Assembly (NCBI GenBank): GCA_013287775.1
Contig: JABDDE010000013.1
Span: 1 to 35,675 of the forward strand
From: Chlamydiota bacterium
GTDB taxonomy: Bacteria > Chlamydiota > Chlamydiia > Chlamydiales > FEN-1388
Length of the DNA stretch: 35,675 nt
Direction of reading: 5' to 3'
Each line of letters starts with the position of its first letter. The stretch's first letter is position 1. The translations under genes were made by a program, and so were the position numbers. Of the stretch, positions 15,277 to 23,091 are shown piece after piece. The notes beneath the pieces were generated by a model, which was not told where the DNA came from, did no database searches, and saw nothing but the letters and a program-made list of their open reading frames with translations.

Positions 15277-15927
15277 TTCCAACTCATAACACATTTCGGT
15301 CTGTTTGGCAAGGGCGAGATTATGTGTGACGACGATGAGCGCTTTGCCCTCGTCAGCTACTGCACGAAAGAGCAGGTCTTGAATACCTTGAGCAGTGCCA
15401 TGGTCGAGATTGCCGGTAGGCTCATCGGCAAGAATGATATCAGGATCATTCACAAATGCACGTGCAATGGCAACGCGCTGCTTTTCCCCGCCAGACAGTT
15501 TTGAAGCCCGAAAGTGAAGGCGATCTTGGAGCCCTACCATTTCAAGAAAGTGCGTCGCTCTCGCATAATCGAGACTATTTTTATGAATCGGCTTTCGAGC
15601 AATCTGAAGCGGCAGGAGCACATTGTCAAGAACGGTTGCATCGGTAAGAAGATGAAATGCCTGAAAGACAAAGCCAATATGGTGTAGGCGACAGCTATCT
15701 CGCATATTTGCTACTACTTTTTTGCCAGCAATAAAGAGCTCTCCTGAAGTTGCCTCATCAAGGGTCCCAAGTATATGCAAGAGCGTTGTCTTTCCTTCAC
15801 CCGATTTGCCTACTATGGCTATGCTTTGGCGCGGAAAAGCCTCGAGTGAAATATCCGACAGAATTGACAGATGAGTTGGATATTCAAAACTTTTAGTAAT
15901 GTTTTTTGCAACAAATATGGGTTCCAT
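15250..15927 (-). CDS. lolD: Lipoprotein-releasing system ATPase LolD
   Basis: A 225-residue ABC ATPase. Walker A is GKSGEGKT (40-47), the signature is LSGGEKQR (144-151) and Walker B is IILADEP (164-170). FVFQAFHLL is the Q-loop typical of the LolD/MacB/FtsE branch. With LolC it powers release of lipoproteins from the inner membrane to LolA. The start at 15927 is preferred over an upstream ATG at 16050 because the Walker region then has the standard offset, and because lolC ends at 15932, leaving a 4-nt gap. Same-strand neighbours rpmG-lolC-lolD match an order I recall from Chlamydia. There is no second permease, so a LolC/E homodimer is likely. Confidence 0.92.
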   Translation of the reverse strand: MEPIFVAKNITKSFEYPTHLSILSDISLEAFPRQSIAIVGKSGEGKTTLLHILGTLDEATSGELFIAGKKVVANMRDSCRLHHIGFVFQAFHLLTDATVLDNVLLPLQIARKPIHKNSLDYARATHFLEMVGLQDRLHFRASKLSGGEKQRVAIARAFVNDPDIILADEPTGNLDHGTAQGIQDLLFRAVADEGKALIVVTHNLALAKQTEMCYELEYGALHKIP

Positions 15928-15931
15928 TGTC

Positions 15932-17485
15932 TTACTCTGCTCGCAGAGCCTCCGAAGTATTTTGGCGGCACGCAATGCTCGCGCTGCAAATTCCTGCCAA
16001 GCAGGAGATAATGATGGTGGCACTGATAACGAACACAAGGGCATACTCACTCACTTCAGTGGGAATAGTGGTGCCATAAAAGGCAGCATTTAAGACATCA
16101 AAGCCTTGGAGCTTGCCCAAAAAAGCGAGAAGCGTTCCTAAATTCTTCACAGTAAAATAGGCAGCGAGGGCTCCTATTACACTCCCCGCGGCTCCCATAC
16201 ATAATCCAGAAATACCAAAAATACAGCCAATACTGGCCTTCGATGCCCCAAGGGCACGCATAATAGCGATTTCTTTTTTCTTATCATGGATTAAGATAAT
16301 CAGCATGGAGATAATATTTGAGCACGCCACAATCACGACGATTAAGGAGATAAGCGAGAAGAGGTTTTTTTCGCTTTTGAGCTGCTGAAAAATATCTTTT
16401 GTAAAATCATAGTCGGTGTAGGTTTCGACGCTAAAGTAGGGGGCAATGTGCGCTGCTTTGAGGGCTTGCTGAATACTCTTTTGCACTACAGCTGCTTGGG
16501 TGTAGTCTGGGAAGCGCACATTCAAGCCCGTAGGGAAATCACTAGGGGACGCATGTGACGCAGCTGCAATCTGTGCTACTGCTCCCTCTTTTACTAAAAT
16601 AAGCTTGCCACCAATAGGAATAATGCCAGGGTCATAAAAGCCTGCTACCACAAATGGTATAAATTGCTCTTGGAGTGCTGTGGCAGTGGGGGTGTAATAC
16701 GAAAAAGTGCCACGATCACCCACAAATACTCCATTCTCTTGAAAGCTTTTTGGTAGTAGCACGCCTTGTCCAAAACTCGTCTCTGGTAGCTGCCAAATCC
16801 CATTTTTTTCTTTGATAATAAAGTCTGAAATTTCTTTGGTATGGTAGAGGGTTTCAAGATGTTTTCTATCTGCATCGGAAAGGGGCAGCAGGATGGTGCT
16901 GAGGATGGTATTTTCGGGATCAAAATTTGTAAGATAGGTATCTTTTGACAGAATACGTACCTCCATTGCCCCGCCACTATCAGGAATCTCTCGTGCTAGC
17001 TGCATTTTTACATTAGCAAAGGCGGTTTCAAAGACATCAGCTGTGAGCTGACTGACCCCACGCACGCTTGTCGATGCCTTATAGGCTTCTTTGACAAGAT
17101 CAACAAGTTGTCCCTCTTTATTGTAGAGGGGCTGTGGGAAATCGTCAGGCAGACTATCAACTGCTGGGTTATAGGGGTCAGATTTTTGACTGTCAAGCTT
17201 TTCTAAAAGCGTTTTTGCCGTATAGTGAGAAGCTTCACTTATCGTATCGATGAGATAATAGTAAGACTGATAGTACGCATCTGTCGGCAGCACTCGAACG
17301 GGCGCCGTGATGCTAATGAGCTTTTCTGTCCAGCGCCGCTCTAAACCCTCTGTTGCCGAAAAGAAGACCACGGTGAGCCATACCACAGTGGCAATAACAA
17401 GCACCGAAATAATGCTAATGATAGAAACGGAAAGATACCTTGCTCTGGGAACAAGGTATTTACACGCAACGGATATCTCAAACAT
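15932..17485 (-). CDS. lolC: Lipoprotein-releasing permease LolC/LolE
   Basis: A 517-residue FtsX-type permease. The N-terminal membrane segment (~16-42, SVSIISIISVLVIATVVWLT) is followed by a ~310-residue periplasmic MacB-like domain, then FtsX-type segments: SLISLIVVIVACSNIISMLI (~380), GISGLCMGAAGSVIGALAAY (~425) and YALVFVISATIIISCLAGI (~485). ARYLSVSIISIISVLVIATV near the N-terminus matches the Lol permease start. It is longer than E. coli LolC (about 400) because of a longer periplasmic part. The ATG at 17485 is chosen because AAGGAT overlaps the upstream rpmG stop five bases before it; a TTG at 17488 is the alternative. It is likely co-translated with lolD. Confidence 0.88.
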   Translation of the reverse strand: MFEISVACKYLVPRARYLSVSIISIISVLVIATVVWLTVVFFSATEGLERRWTEKLISITAPVRVLPTDAYYQSYYYLIDTISEASHYTAKTLLEKLDSQKSDPYNPAVDSLPDDFPQPLYNKEGQLVDLVKEAYKASTSVRGVSQLTADVFETAFANVKMQLAREIPDSGGAMEVRILSKDTYLTNFDPENTILSTILLPLSDADRKHLETLYHTKEISDFIIKEKNGIWQLPETSFGQGVLLPKSFQENGVFVGDRGTFSYYTPTATALQEQFIPFVVAGFYDPGIIPIGGKLILVKEGAVAQIAAASHASPSDFPTGLNVRFPDYTQAAVVQKSIQQALKAAHIAPYFSVETYTDYDFTKDIFQQLKSEKNLFSLISLIVVIVACSNIISMLIILIHDKKKEIAIMRALGASKASIGCIFGISGLCMGAAGSVIGALAAYFTVKNLGTLLAFLGKLQGFDVLNAAFYGTTIPTEVSEYALVFVISATIIISCLAGICSASIACRQNTSEALRAE

Positions 17486-17491
17486 CAATCC

Positions 17492-17647
17492 TTATTTTGC
17501 TTCTTTGAACGTAACATGCTTCTTGACGTTGGGATCAAACTTTTTCAATTCAATCCTGCCCGGCGTGTTAAGCTTGTTTTTTGTTGTATAGTAATGAAAT
17601 GTACTTTCAGAACTTTTCATTTTTATTTTTTCTCTTTTGCTTGCCAT
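17492..17647 (-). CDS. rpmG: 50S ribosomal protein L33
   Basis: A 51-codon gene: [20 protein letters not shown], then [19 protein letters not shown] and a short basic tail ending FKEAK. The [16 protein letters not shown] core is diagnostic of L33. It lacks the CXXC pairs, so it is the zinc-free (C-minus) form. GGTGA lies five bases upstream of the ATG at 17647. It directly precedes lolC (6-nt gap), an arrangement I recall from Chlamydia. Too short for many gene callers. Confidence 0.95.
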   Translation of the reverse strand: MASKREKIKMKSSESTFHYYTTKNKLNTPGRIELKKFDPNVKKHVTFKEAK

Positions 17648-17660
17648 AAATTCACCAATG

Positions 17661-17757
17661 GTGTCGGCCTATCAGGCCTTGATTATTTTACAGGCCTACG
17701 GCCTGTTCCTAGGGCTTCGCCCTGGGCTATACATATTTCGGCCCTAAAGGGCCTTGT
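17661..17757. repeat. Hairpin-string module, copy 2
   Basis: Second copy of the small-hairpin string seen at 10689-10830: TGTCGGCCT, TCAGGCCT, CAGGCC-TAC-GGCCTG (17691-17704), AGGGC-TTC-GCCCT (17711-17722) and GGCCCT-AA-AGGGCC. It sits between tRNA-Leu and rpmG and may terminate or process the tRNA transcript. Confidence 0.65.
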
Positions 17758-17780
17758 ATTGTTTAACGATTCTTTTACGA

Positions 17781-17864
17781 TGCCGATGGTCGGACTCGAA
17801 CCAACACCTAGTTGCCTAGAACAGATTTTGAGTCTGTCGTGTCTACCAATTTCACCACATCGGC
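17781..17864 (-). tRNA. tRNA-Leu (CAA)
   Basis: An 84-nt class II tRNA on the minus strand: acceptor GCCGATG/CATCGGC, discriminator A, anticodon stem ACAGA/TCTGT with loop CTCAAAA (anticodon CAA), a long variable arm (CTAG-GCAA-CTAG) and T arm TTGGTTCGAGTCCGA. Upstream, TATTAT (17874-17879, minus strand) is a plausible -10. Confidence 0.95.
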
Positions 17865-17962
17865 GATCCTCCTATAATACCTGAAATGTGCATTTCTTTG
17901 GAGGAGATTTTTCTTTTCAGAAAGGCAACGTATTTATTATCCTGGTAGGGAAAGGAGTTTAT

Positions 17963-19156
17963 ATGAGATTTTTAATCACGTTGTTATTGTGTGCCGTGGC
18001 ACCTTTTGTTGCATACGGTGCCAAAAATACTTCCAATGCGAAAGAGATGGTATGCAGCCTGCTCGCCGAGGCCGACATTCAGGTGAATGGGACGCGGCCG
18101 TGGGATATCGCTGTACATAATGAAAATTTTTACTCGCGAGTGCTTACATCAGGTTCACTTGGACTCGGAGAATCCTATATGGATGGGTGGTGGGACTGCC
18201 CTGAGCTTGATGTATGTATGGCGAAGATCATGGAAGCGTGTCTGGATGAAAAGGTACGACTTGGATGGAAAACAGCCTGCACTATGGCATGGGAACATAC
18301 AAAGGCCTATGTCTTTAATTTGCAAGATAAAGAAGGTGCAAAAAAAGTTATTGAGCGGCATTACCAGCTTGGCAATGATCTCTATCAAGCCATGCTTGGA
18401 ACTACGCTAGCCTATAGTTGTGGCTATTGGAAGACAGCTGAGAATTTGGATCAGGCACAAGATGCTAAGTTTGATATTCTCTGCCGGAAAGCACAGCTGA
18501 AGCCGGGCATGACGCTTCTTGATATTGGCTGTGGCTGGGGCGGGTTTGCCAAATATGCTGCTCAGCATTATGGAGTTAAGGTGGTCGGGGTTACGCTCTC
18601 TGCAAATCAGGCTGCCCTTGCCCAGAAGCTGTGTGCTGGCCTTGATGTGGAGATTCGCGTACAAGACTATAGAGACGTGCCGGAGTCCTTTGATGCAGTG
18701 ATCTCTATCGGCATGTTTGAACATGTGGGGCATAAAAACTATCGCACCTTTATGGAAATTGTGCATGGGATGCTGAAGCCGCAAGGTATTTTTGTGCTAC
18801 ATACCATCGGCAGCAATAAAACCACCTCGGTAACAGATCCATGGATTAATAAATATATCTTTCCCAACAGCCATTTGCCATCCATTAGCCAAATTGGCAA
18901 AAGCATAGAAAAGCTCTTTGTGATGGAGGACTGGCATAATTTTGGTGCCTATTACGATAAAACACTGATGAGTTGGTATGCCAATTTCCAAAAAAGCTGG
19001 ACACAGCTGCAAGCTCATTATGATGAGAGATTTTATAGAATGTGGAAGTATTATTTACTATCGTGTGCAGGCGCTTTTAGGGCGCGGCAAATTCAGCTCT
19101 GGCAAATCGTACTCTCTAAAAATGGGGTCCCAGGGGTGTATCAGTCGGTGAGGTAA
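17963..19156 (+). CDS. cfa: Cyclopropane-fatty-acyl-phospholipid synthase with N-terminal signal
   Basis: A 397-residue SAM-dependent enzyme that methylenates double bonds of membrane phospholipids. YSCGYW (151-156, with the conserved Cys), the SAM-binding LDIGCGWGG (186-194) and SIGMFEHVGHKNY (~255-267) are all present. The N-terminus (RFLITLLLCAVAPFVAYGA) is a typical signal peptide or membrane anchor, absent from E. coli Cfa, which is cytosolic. The start at 17963 has AAAGGAG seven bases upstream; an upstream in-frame ATG at 17888 has none. It converges with the lipoprotein gene at 19202, separated by a hairpin. The active site is intact. Export of a SAM enzyme would be odd, so a membrane anchor is more likely. 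Confidence 0.9.
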   Translation: MRFLITLLLCAVAPFVAYGAKNTSNAKEMVCSLLAEADIQVNGTRPWDIAVHNENFYSRVLTSGSLGLGESYMDGWWDCPELDVCMAKIMEACLDEKVRLGWKTACTMAWEHTKAYVFNLQDKEGAKKVIERHYQLGNDLYQAMLGTTLAYSCGYWKTAENLDQAQDAKFDILCRKAQLKPGMTLLDIGCGWGGFAKYAAQHYGVKVVGVTLSANQAALAQKLCAGLDVEIRVQDYRDVPESFDAVISIGMFEHVGHKNYRTFMEIVHGMLKPQGIFVLHTIGSNKTTSVTDPWINKYIFPNSHLPSISQIGKSIEKLFVMEDWHNFGAYYDKTLMSWYANFQKSWTQLQAHYDERFYRMWKYYLLSCAGAFRARQIQLWQIVLSKNGVPGVYQSVR

Positions 19157-19160
19157 TTAT

Positions 19161-19199
19161 GTCATGTGCGAATTTTCCTGTCGGAAAATTGCACATGAC
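19161..19199. terminator. Dispersed 'ATGTGCGA-TTTTCC' hairpin, copy 2
   Basis: Arms 19161-19178 and 19183-19199 pair around a TGTC loop between two convergent genes (stops at 19156 and 19202), so it can serve both directions. Confidence 0.75.
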
Positions 19200-19201
19200 G
19201 T

Positions 19202-20014
19202 TCACTTGTATAATAACTTCTTCGCTATTTCCTGATCGAAATCGACGCGTAGATTGCGGTCGAAGTCGAAGCGTACTTGGATGATAAGGTAGGGGTATGG
19301 ATGCCGATTATCCAAGTCACGTGCTTCTGTCGCTTTGCAGATTTTCACGAGAATTTCTTTGTTGTACCATGGCTGTGTACTCGTAGTTGTTTTCTTTTCG
19401 AAGCGCTGGAATTCTACATAGTCTTTTTGCCCATGGTATCTTGGATGGTTTTTGTAAAATTCTTGAATGACCTGCAGGATAGTATCTGGGCGCTCTTCAA
19501 GCCCTTGCACATAAAAACAGACCGCAGCGCCTATCATATGCTTTGAGGCGCTATTCTGGGGGTTAGGATCTACGTAGGTATTGTGTGTTTGGCATCTATG
19601 CCCTGAGGTAATGTGTACAGGGTGCTCCGTGCGCTCTTGAATGTAGTTCATAAGCTCGATGAGGATTGGGTAGATAAATTCTTTATCGACTCTCAGAGGC
19701 AGACTATGCTTTTCGCCTCCTGAACAGTCGTTATAGCGCATGATTTCTTTGGTGCCCTCATGTATGATACGAGGGGGATTGAGTGGCATACCTTTGCAAC
19801 GAAAATACTCTTTTGTAATAGGTGTGAGGGCAGAAGTGACAGCCCAAGGATAGGGTTTTTGTGTTTTTGGTTTGGGAGGGTCGAGTGTGAAAGAGGTGTC
19901 ATTATGCGAGCGCGTGATGCACTCCATCTTCGTAGTAACCTGAGAATACTCTTCTGTCTCTTCACTACAGGAAGCGAGGAAGCAGGATAGGAGGATAAAA
20001 AAGAGAGATTTCAT
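19202..20014 (-). CDS. Lipoprotein with divergent M15-type peptidase domain
   Basis: About 270 residues. A signal peptide ends in a lipobox (LASC, Cys ~16), so the mature protein should be lipid-anchored and periplasm-facing. The domain VHITSGHRCQTHN ... SASKHMIGAAVCFYV resembles D-Ala-D-Ala carboxypeptidase/VanY family M15, in which SxHxxGxAxD supplies two zinc ligands. Here the Asp is replaced by Cys, which may still bind metal or may mean loss of activity. C-terminal strands include PYLIIQVRFDFDRN. If active it would trim peptidoglycan peptides. The ATG at 20014 is used; a GTG at 20023 is possible, and neither has a ribosome-binding site. Confidence 0.75.
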   Translation of the reverse strand: MKSLFFILLSCFLASCSEETEEYSQVTTKMECITRSHNDTSFTLDPPKPKTQKPYPWAVTSALTPITKEYFRCKGMPLNPPRIIHEGTKEIMRYNDCSGGEKHSLPLRVDKEFIYPILIELMNYIQERTEHPVHITSGHRCQTHNTYVDPNPQNSASKHMIGAAVCFYVQGLEERPDTILQVIQEFYKNHPRYHGQKDYVEFQRFEKKTTTSTQPWYNKEILVKICKATEARDLDNRHPYPYLIIQVRFDFDRNLRVDFDQEIAKKLLYK

Positions 20015-20063
20015 ATGTGACACGTAGTATACTATACTTTGTGGAAAAAAAGGATGAAAAATG

Positions 20064-20117
20064 ACGCTGAGTCAAGATAAATAGCCTTGATCCTGCATAA
20101 TGACGCAGTCTCAGCGT
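20064..20117. ncRNA. Candidate three-way-junction RNA
   Basis: ACGCTGAG (20064-20071) pairs with CTCAGCGT (20110-20117). Inside it, TCAAG (20072-20076) pairs with CTTGA (20086-20090), and CTGC (20093-20096) pairs with GCAG (20105-20108). Together these form a compact closed junction of three stems with few unpaired bases. It lies in the divergent gap between the lipoprotein gene and the antitoxin remnant. It is not a tRNA. Strand and function are unknown. Confidence 0.4.
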
Positions 20118-20213
20118 ACCCTGATGGTAACATATACGTGATTTTAAGACGAAAAATAATGATTGTATGAAATATGTATTGCGTATTTAATAACAGTATG
20201 CTATCTTAAAGGT

Positions 20214-20475
20214 ATGAGAAAACATCAAGTTAATACTACGAATCAGACATTTTCGCTTCCGATAGGGGGTGTGTCGTGATCTTCACATGTTTGTAAAACG
20301 AAGAGAGATGAGTCGCTTTGTTGCCGATGCTGTGAAGCAAAAACTAGAAGTTAAGAAAAATGATTTACGCGAGGCATATCTCGCTGCGAATGAAGATGAA
20401 GGTCAACAAGAAGTATTGCAAGATTGGGAAGTCACACTTTCGGAAAACTATGAGTGCAGTCATAGATGCAGTTAA
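20214..20475 (+). pseudogene. Frameshifted ribbon-helix-helix antitoxin remnant
   Basis: The first frame from ATG 20214 reads MRKHQVNTTNQTFSLPIGGVS then a stop. The second, entering after the G5 run at about 20265-20269, continues RDLHMFVKRREMSRFVADAVKQ and then KLEVKKNDLREAYLAANEDE. Removing one G from the run joins both into one typical RHH antitoxin (N-terminal beta strand TFSLPIGV, helix ending in SRFVADAV). The normal C-terminus ends near SENYE, after which a new ATG (20449) opens only 15 codons, as if a downstream toxin gene was deleted. Either a decayed toxin-antitoxin pair or, if the G tract is unstable, a switchable gene. Confidence 0.65.
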
Positions 20476-20511
20476 GATTGTATTTGGTATCTCCTAGAGG
20501 AAAACTTCACT

Positions 20512-20552
20512 ATGCCACGAGTCGTCTTTCAAAGAAAGATGACTCGTGGTAT
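20512..20552. terminator. Hairpin between antitoxin remnant and HAD gene
   Basis: CCACGAGTCGTCTTTC pairs with GAAAGATGACTCGTGG around an AAA loop, and two further A-T pairs extend the base. One internal mismatch. It ends eight bases before the HAD start codon, so as RNA it could also affect translation of that gene. Confidence 0.65.
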
Positions 20553-20560
20553 CCCCTAAT

Positions 20561-21238
20561 ATGGAATGGTTTGATCACTATCAGCTTTTTTTATTTGACT
20601 GTGATGGCTTGTTGGTGAACACGGAAGAGCTGCATTATAAAGCCTATTGCCAGATGTGTGCGGCTCGCGGCTTTCACTTGGATGTCACCTTTGATGTGTA
20701 TTTTCAACAAGCAACCGCCGATTCTAGTGGGCCAGAAAAACTTGTCTACGGAGCTCTGCCAGAGCTTAAGCAGCAAGAGCCTCATTGGGATGTACTCTAT
20801 AAAGAAAAAACAGCAGCCTATCTGGATATCTTAACCCGTGAAGGAGCCCCCCTTTTGCCTGGTGTTGCAGCCCTTTTAGAACTCTTAGCGCGCATGAAGA
20901 AAAAACGAGCGGTAGTTACTCATTCGAAAAAAGCCTTTACTTCGCTCATTTCTACCCAAAATCCCATTCTGAATAGTATTGAGCACTGGATTACTCGTGA
21001 GGATTATGAGCATCCAAAGCCAGCCCCAGACGGGTATCTGCATGCCATAAAAATGCTGGCCGAGCCTGGTGATAGAGTCATTGGTTTTGAAGATTCACTC
21101 AGAGGCTTGCAAGCACTCATTGCTGCTGATGTCACACCGGTCTTTATCTCTCCCTTTGCAGCGACGCGCGCCGCAGCCCATGCACAAGGAGTGTCTGTAT
21201 TTTCCAGTATGAATGATTTACATAAAGAGGCCATGTAA
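20561..21238 (+). CDS. HAD-superfamily phosphatase (phosphoglycolate/beta-phosphoglucomutase-like)
   Basis: A 225-residue subfamily I HAD hydrolase. Motif I is FDCDGLLVNTE (~13-23), motif II VVTHS (~125), motif III Lys in HPKPAPDGY (~151-159), and motif IV GFEDSLRG (~176-183). An inserted four-helix cap (~20-90) fits phosphoglycolate-phosphatase or sugar-phosphatase relatives; the substrate cannot be set. An upstream in-frame GTG (20546) lies inside the hairpin stem, so the ATG at 20561 is preferred, although it has no ribosome-binding site. Chlamydia has, as I recall, a similar phosphatase gene next to truA, which fits the nearby truA block. Confidence 0.88.
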   Translation: MEWFDHYQLFLFDCDGLLVNTEELHYKAYCQMCAARGFHLDVTFDVYFQQATADSSGPEKLVYGALPELKQQEPHWDVLYKEKTAAYLDILTREGAPLLPGVAALLELLARMKKKRAVVTHSKKAFTSLISTQNPILNSIEHWITREDYEHPKPAPDGYLHAIKMLAEPGDRVIGFEDSLRGLQALIAADVTPVFISPFAATRAAAHAQGVSVFSSMNDLHKEAM

Positions 21239-21246
21239 GAGTCGCC

Positions 21247-21275
21247 TTGCTTATTATTTTTATTTATGCTACAAT
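21247..21275 (+). promoter_or_regulatory. Promoter of the Asn-rich repeat gene
   Basis: TTGCTT (21247-21252), a 17-base spacer and TACAAT (21270-21275) with an extended TG one base upstream. The motif TATGCTACAAT recurs exactly at 33581-33591, before the hydrolase gene. Confidence 0.65.
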
Positions 21276-21368
21276 TGTTTAGCAAAGCAAAATTGTTTTG
21301 TCCGCTATGAGCGCAAAGTCCAACTTGATTTTGCACTTATAGCAAATAGTAAACAAAATAGGAGTTTT

Positions 21369-22310
21369 ATGAATATAAATTCAAATCTTACGAATGCAAA
21401 TAATAATAATACGAACGAAAATAATAATATAAATTCAAATCGCATGAATGTAAATTCAAATCGCATAAATATAAATTCAAATAATGTAAATTCAAATAAC
21501 AATAATATAGATTCAAATAACAGTATTATTGTAAGTGGGAATAGCAGTATTATTGTAAGAGGAAATAGCAATAATGTAAATTCAAATAACAATAATGTAA
21601 ATTCAAATAACAATAATATTTCGGAAATAGGTTCTGGCCCAGCATTAGCTCGTTTACGGATGAGTATAGAAAGAGGACAACTACAAGGACGTGCTGTGCG
21701 GCTAAGGGGGGCAGCAGTAGGAGTACGCCCAGCGCATGGAAATATAAATTCAAATATTAATATTTCAGAGATAGGTTCTGACTCAGCGTTAGCTCGTTTA
21801 CGGATGATTGCAGGAAGAGGATCACTACAAGCATGTACTGTGGGGCTAGGAGAGGCAGAAGTGAGAGTAGACTCAGCGCTTGGAAATATAAATATACATC
21901 TAGCACATGGGAATCAGCACCCAGCACATGGGAATCAGCACCCAGCACATGGGAATCAGCACCCAGCACATGGGAATCAGCACCCAGCACATGGGAATCA
22001 GCACCCAGCACATGGAAACAGGCAGGCAGAAGAATATGTCCAACGACTGATTCGCCAAACTCCAGGTCGATCTTTTCAAGAAAAATGCGAAGCACTATCA
22101 AATGGAGCTCTGGAGACACTTTTTGCTAATGCCCGCCTGGTAAACACTCTTGATATAAGTCACATGGAATGGAGCGCTTCTGATATAAAGGCACTGGTGG
22201 CCTTGTGTCCTAATCTTCGTTCCCTGTCCATAGGCAATACAGGTGTCTCACTCAGGCTTGATACGAGTATGCTGACAGTAATGTTACCTGGCTTGCAAAT
22301 AGTGCGATAG
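21369..22310 (+). CDS. Asn-rich tandem-repeat protein with LRR-like C-terminus, likely effector
   Basis: 313 residues from ATG 21369 (AGGAG five bases upstream). Residues 1-~85 are Asn/Ser/Ile repeats (INSN, NNNN), from a repeated TTCAAATAA-type DNA unit. Two diverged ~50-residue modules follow, each with ISEIGS-ALARLRM. Then come five full copies plus a partial of the heptad AHGNQHP (DNA 21903-22019). The last ~95 residues look like leucine-rich repeats: NTLDISHMEWSASDIKALVAL then CPNLRSLSIGNTGVSL. No signal peptide or membrane segment is seen. Asn tracts and LRRs resemble proteins of amoebae, and the combination suggests a secreted host-directed protein. Family not recognised; function inferred only. 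Confidence 0.8.
   Translation: MNINSNLTNANNNNTNENNNINSNRMNVNSNRININSNNVNSNNNNIDSNNSIIVSGNSSIIVRGNSNNVNSNNNNVNSNNNNISEIGSGPALARLRMSIERGQLQGRAVRLRGAAVGVRPAHGNINSNINISEIGSDSALARLRMIAGRGSLQACTVGLGEAEVRVDSALGNINIHLAHGNQHPAHGNQHPAHGNQHPAHGNQHPAHGNQHPAHGNRQAEEYVQRLIRQTPGRSFQEKCEALSNGALETLFANARLVNTLDISHMEWSASDIKALVALCPNLRSLSIGNTGVSLRLDTSMLTVMLPGLQIVR
21903..22019 (+). repeat. 21-bp in-frame minisatellite (HPAHGNQ heptads)
   Basis: Five identical or near-identical 21-bp units plus a 12-bp partial, inside the coding sequence. The unit length is a multiple of three, so copy-number change keeps the frame. Confidence 0.9.
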
Positions 22311-22315
22311 CCCAC

Positions 22316-22358
22316 TATGTTATGAGTAATTTTGCAAAGCAAAATTACTCATAACATA
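22316..22358. terminator. Bidirectional hairpin between the Asn-rich gene and truA
   Basis: A 20-bp perfect stem (22316-22335 with 22339-22358) and AAA loop. It starts six bases after the plus-strand stop (22310) and contains the minus-strand truA stop codon (22345-22347). It sits between convergent genes. Confidence 0.8.
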
Positions 22359-23091
22359 CCTCCATCAAAAACAGCCCCCTTGCTGGGGCGGCTTTCGGGG
22401 CAAGCCGTCTATCCTTGGCTGTAAAAAGCCTTGATATATCGTCGAGCGCACGTTTTTTTCCACCCACTTCTAAAAGCATTCCCACAATATTGCGCACCAT
22501 CTTATATAAAAAGCCATTACCTTCAAATTCCAGGCGCAGACCTTGTTCCGTTTTGATCAGATCCAGGCGATATAAAGTACGCTCGGCATTTTTTGCTGCA
22601 GCACCCTCTGATGCTGAGTTGGCAAATGAGGTAAAATTATGTGTGCCCACAAAGCATTGTGCAGCACGCAGCATGAGATCAAGGCAAAGAGGCTCTCGTA
22701 CGTGGCTTGTGTAGAGTCGCTGAAAAGGGAGCACAACAGGCTGTAGGCAAAGATGATAATGGTATACTTTTCGGCGCGCACTTTTTTGGGCATGAAAATC
22801 GAGCGGAGCTAGCACTATGTCAAGGAGGCGAATATCATAAGGAAGAATACCATTCATTGCTTTAAAAAACATCTCTAGATCTATAGGTTTTTCAAATACA
22901 CAATGGGCAACTTGTCCCATGGCATGCACGCCTGCATCTGTGCGACCTGAACCAATCAGACGCACTTGTTCTCGAGTAATGGTGTGGATGGCTTTTTCCA
23001 GGATTTCCTGAATAGAGGTGGCATGGGGTTGCACCTGCCAGCCACTATAGTTGGTGCCGTCGTAGGCAAGGGTGAGCTTGTATTTATACAT
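22345..23091 (-). CDS. truA: tRNA pseudouridine(38-40) synthase TruA
   Basis: 248 residues, typical length. It converts uridines 38-40 of the tRNA anticodon arm to pseudouridine. The catalytic motif GSGRTDAGVHA has D52. Start LTLAYDGTNYSGWQ and the conserved FEGNGFLYKMVRNIVGMLLE near residue 205-225 confirm TruA. Its first eight bases overlap the end of the phosphoesterase gene (23084), so the two are translationally coupled. The order SWIB-phosphoesterase-truA resembles that of Chlamydia, where ispD, as I recall, lies between the last two; ispD is absent here. Confidence 0.96.
   Translation of the reverse strand: MYKYKLTLAYDGTNYSGWQVQPHATSIQEILEKAIHTITREQVRLIGSGRTDAGVHAMGQVAHCVFEKPIDLEMFFKAMNGILPYDIRLLDIVLAPLDFHAQKSARRKVYHYHLCLQPVVLPFQRLYTSHVREPLCLDLMLRAAQCFVGTHNFTSFANSASEGAAAKNAERTLYRLDLIKTEQGLRLEFEGNGFLYKMVRNIVGMLLEVGGKKRALDDISRLFTAKDRRLAPKAAPARGLFLMEVCYE

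Noticed and set aside
21903-22019. Possible CRISPR array because of regular short repeats
   Set aside because: The 21-bp units abut without unique spacers and stay in frame inside a coding sequence; no cas genes are present.
21757-22119. Minus-strand frame with VLGADSH repeats
   Set aside because: Antisense of the heptad minisatellite in the Asn-rich gene; the plus-strand frame has the ribosome-binding site and promoter.
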